Source: JBGTKH01 sp041744735 (GTDB lineage Bacteria > Planctomycetota > Planctomycetia > Pirellulales > Pirellulaceae). From it: a stretch of 7,912 bases of DNA. A model generated the notes under the pieces. That model saw only the letters and a list, made by a program, of their open reading frames with translations. It had not been told where the DNA came from and ran no database searches. How positions within the stretch are numbered: position 1 is the first letter of the stretch; every line of letters starts with the position of its first letter. Positions 5,460-7,912 of the stretch are shown here, piece after piece. The DNA lies in NCBI GenBank assembly GCA_041744735.1, contig JBGTKH010000317.1, positions 1 through 7,912 of the forward strand. Reading direction: 5' to 3'. Position numbers and translations under genes: made by a program.

Positions 5460-7912
5460 ATGTCCCAACGTAGTCGGTTTGCACTGGCGCTTTCACCCGT
5501 TATTGCGCTTGCGATGGTCATGTCCTCGGTGGCCGCGCCACCGGCCGGTTCGAGCACTGAGGCGGCTCGAATGGCAACGTTCGAGAAGTCCACAGGGGAA
5601 ACTTTTTACGCCCTCAGCTTAACGCCGCAGATCAAAGACATGCCGGCGACGGCACACGAGATCGTCGTGTTGTTCGACACGTCGGCCAGCCAGACTGGTT
5701 TGTATCGCGAAGACGCGCTGGCCGCGCTCAAAACGATGCTGGCCAGTTTGTCGCCGCAGGATCGAGTGCAGCTTTTGGCTGTCGATCTGAAGCCGGTTCC
5801 GATGAGCGATGGCTTTGTGGCGCCCAACAGCGCGGAAATGAGCGCGGCGATCACCAAGCTCACGCGGCGCGTTCCACTGGGCTCCACGGACATGGCCCTG
5901 GCCTTGCAAGGTGCGGTCGATTGTTTCGGCGAAGCCGGTGCGACGCAGCGTGCGGTCATCTACATCGGCGACGGGATCAACAGCAACGATTGGATCGGCA
6001 GCGGCGAATTGGCTCGCTTGGTCGGCCGTTTTGTCGAACGCCGCGCGGCCGTATCCAGTTTCGCCATCGGCCCGCGCCGCAATGTGCATTTTCTAGCCGC
6101 ATTGAGCAATCAAACGGGCGGCGTATTGTATGTCGATTACGACCAGCAAGAGTCGTCGCAGCGGGCTGGTTTGGCGATGGCCCAGATCGCCGCTGGTACG
6201 GTTATTTGGCCGACCGGTGTGAAATTGCCCGAGGCGATGCACGAGATCTATCCGAAGACCGTCCCGCCGCTGCGCACGGACCGCGACACGATCCTCGTTG
6301 GATCGTTAAATGGTCGTGTCACGCAGCCGATCACGATGTCGGCCCAAGTTGCCGGGCAAGACATCGAGTTGACTTGGCAAGTAGCGGCTGACAAATCAAA
6401 CGAAGACTATGGCTACCTGCCGCGACTGGTCGAGATGGCTCGCGCCGACGGCGGTCAAACTTTGCCGACGGTCGGCACGCCGGGCTTGCGGGAAGCGGGG
6501 CGCGTGTTGCTGGCCGGCGCGAGTGACCTCTCACTGCTGGGTCGGCAAGCACTGGCCAGCGGCGACCGCGACGGCGCCAAGAAGTTGGCGGATGCCGCAT
6601 TGGAAAGCGATCCCAACAATCCCCAGGCGCTGATCATTCGCAAGGCCGTTGAGCAAACCGACGCGAAAACGGACAGCAAAGTCAAACCGTCGAAGTCCGG
6701 CGGCGCCAGCTACCGCAGCTCGACACAACCAAAATTCCACTTCGTGCACTTTCAGCCGGGCGGTTCGGACGGGAGTTTGCTGGAATCATTTCAGGCCCAG
6801 GAAGGGCAGTTCCTCGATCAAATTGAAAACCAGCAGAAAGTCCAGCAGCAAATTGTCATCAAGGAAGTCGAGCTGGGTCTGACGGCAGCGCGCGACAAAC
6901 TGGCCACCGATGCCGAAGGAGCCAAAGAAGATCTGAAAATTCTGATCGAGAGCGTCCTCCAGGCGCCTTCGTTGGATGAAGAAGTGCGTGCGCAATTGCG
7001 CGGCAAAGTCGAGCGGGCGATCCGCGAGTCGGGTGTTCGAGAGATCGAAGCCGCCGATCGCCGTGCCCGTGATCTGGAACGGCAAAAGGCGGCGCTCGAA
7101 TCCGAACGCTTGACCCAAGAACAACTGCGCAAGGCCGACACGATTAAGCAGTTGATGGACCGCTTCAATTCGTTGGTTGCGGAAGGACGCTTTCAAGAGG
7201 CCGAGGAAAACGTGGCCCTGCAGATTCGGGAACTGGCTCCCGACTCGCCGACCACCGAGGCGGCCATTTGGTATGCCCGCAACCGTGGCAACGTCGAGAA
7301 AATGGGGTTGCTCCGCGAATTGCGACATCGCCGTTTCGTGGACGCGTTGTACCAGGTTGAAGCCGCGCACGTGCCATTCGCTGACGAGCCGCCAATCATC
7401 TATCCGGACGCCGAGGTATGGGAAGAGTTGACGCTGCGGCGAAAGAAGTATGCGTCGGTCGACTTGGCCAGCCGTGGGGGTTCCGAGCAGAAAATCTTCG
7501 ATCAACTGGACGAAGAGACGCGGTTGGAATTCATCGAGACGCCGCTGCAAACGATCGTCGATTATCTGAAGGACTTGCACGGCATTGAAATCCAACTCGA
7601 CACGAAATCGCTCGACGGCGTGGGCATCCTCACCGAAACGCCTGTGACCAAGAATCTCAAGGGGATTTCGCTGCGGTCGGCGTTGCGCCTGCTGCTGAAA
7701 GAGTTGGAATTGACGTACATCATCCGTGATGAAGTATTGCTGATCACCACACCCGAAGAGGCCGAGAGCCAACTGATTACGAAGGTCTACCCGGTGGGCG
7801 ATCTCGTGCTGCCGATTGCGGCAGGCATGCAGGTTAACCCGTTCTCCCAGGGCGGCGGCATGGGTGGCCAGGGAGGCTTTGGCGGGGGGCAAGGCGGCGG
7901 TGGTGGTGGTGG
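5460..7912 (+). CDS. secreted VWA-TPR-coiled coil-STN fusion protein, 3' partial
   Basis: The frame is open from the ATG to the window edge (817 codons, no stop reached). Residues 1-26 are a signal peptide (ALALSPVIALAMVMSSVAA). A von Willebrand A domain spans about 66-230 with a complete metal-binding MIDAS: DTSAS (73-77), Thr143 in GSTDM and Asp171 in IGDG. Two helical segments resemble single TPR units (365-396 and 569-607), separated by a charged coiled coil rich in Gln, Glu and Arg (about 441-565). Residues 688-766 look like an STN/secretin N-terminal short domain: FIETPLQTIVDYLKDLHGIEI, an LKGISLRSALRLLLKELEL helix and IIRDEVLLITT. A Gly-rich tract begins near 797 and continues past the end. 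The protein probably acts in the periplasm or at the envelope as a metal-dependent adhesion or assembly scaffold. The exact role is unknown; it could be a distant member of the planctomycete secretin-like proteins. Confidence 0.88.
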   Translation, partial: MSQRSRFALALSPVIALAMVMSSVAAPPAGSSTEAARMATFEKSTGETFYALSLTPQIKDMPATAHEIVVLFDTSASQTGLYREDALAALKTMLASLSPQDRVQLLAVDLKPVPMSDGFVAPNSAEMSAAITKLTRRVPLGSTDMALALQGAVDCFGEAGATQRAVIYIGDGINSNDWIGSGELARLVGRFVERRAAVSSFAIGPRRNVHFLAALSNQTGGVLYVDYDQQESSQRAGLAMAQIAAGTVIWPTGVKLPEAMHEIYPKTVPPLRTDRDTILVGSLNGRVTQPITMSAQVAGQDIELTWQVAADKSNEDYGYLPRLVEMARADGGQTLPTVGTPGLREAGRVLLAGASDLSLLGRQALASGDRDGAKKLADAALESDPNNPQALIIRKAVEQTDAKTDSKVKPSKSGGASYRSSTQPKFHFVHFQPGGSDGSLLESFQAQEGQFLDQIENQQKVQQQIVIKEVELGLTAARDKLATDAEGAKEDLKILIESVLQAPSLDEEVRAQLRGKVERAIRESGVREIEAADRRARDLERQKAALESERLTQEQLRKADTIKQLMDRFNSLVAEGRFQEAEENVALQIRELAPDSPTTEAAIWYARNRGNVEKMGLLRELRHRRFVDALYQVEAAHVPFADEPPIIYPDAEVWEELTLRRKKYASVDLASRGGSEQKIFDQLDEETRLEFIETPLQTIVDYLKDLHGIEIQLDTKSLDGVGILTETPVTKNLKGISLRSALRLLLKELELTYIIRDEVLLITTPEEAESQLITKVYPVGDLVLPIAAGMQVNPFSQGGGMGGQGGFGGGQGGGGGG

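Noticed and set aside
6786..7892. 368-residue minus-strand open frame opposite the VWA gene
   Set aside because: The plus strand encodes coherent domains over the whole stretch; the antisense protein (Gln/Arg/Phe-rich) is a shadow of Glu, Leu and Ala codons.

Overview
The window reads as a piece of a planctomycete chromosome, most likely of the Pirellula/Rhodopirellula/Blastopirellula kind. This is inference. The reasons are a secreted von Willebrand A protein fused to a secretin-type short domain, a long-leader Tat-exported PhoX phosphatase, moderately high GC, TTG/ATG starts with good Shine-Dalgarno sequences, isolated genes with long spacers, and several kinds of intergenic palindrome. No mobile-element gene, tRNA, rRNA or CRISPR array was recognised.

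Layout. Positions 40-480 (minus strand) hold only the C-terminal end of an RND efflux permease. Its reading frame is cut off abruptly near 480, so it is a gene remnant. A PhoX-family phosphatase starts 99 bases away on the plus strand (580-2550). A short SpoU/TrmH-type RNA 2'-O-methyltransferase follows (2642-3142). The 753-base spacer 3143-3895 holds a nested palindromic element (3180-3246) and a possible small membrane protein on the minus strand (3242-3664). Next comes a secreted protein of 371 residues that is extremely rich in Asp, Glu and Tyr (3896-5011) and that I cannot assign to a family. The 448-base spacer 5012-5459 is packed with palindromes: a 29-base perfect one, a strong intrinsic terminator, and a 23-bp hairpin whose only mismatches are G-U wobbles. 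The last gene (5460 to beyond 7912) encodes a signal peptide, a VWA domain with intact MIDAS, TPR-like segments, a charged coiled coil and an STN-like domain. It then runs into a Gly-rich stretch at the window edge.

How it fits together. The genes do not form one operon or an obvious pathway. PhoX, the acidic protein and the VWA protein all carry export signals, so most of the coding capacity concerns the cell envelope or periplasm. The methyltransferase is a housekeeping RNA modifier. The most novel candidates are the hyperacidic Tyr-rich protein, the VWA-STN fusion, and the palindromic elements, one of which shows compensatory base changes within a single copy.
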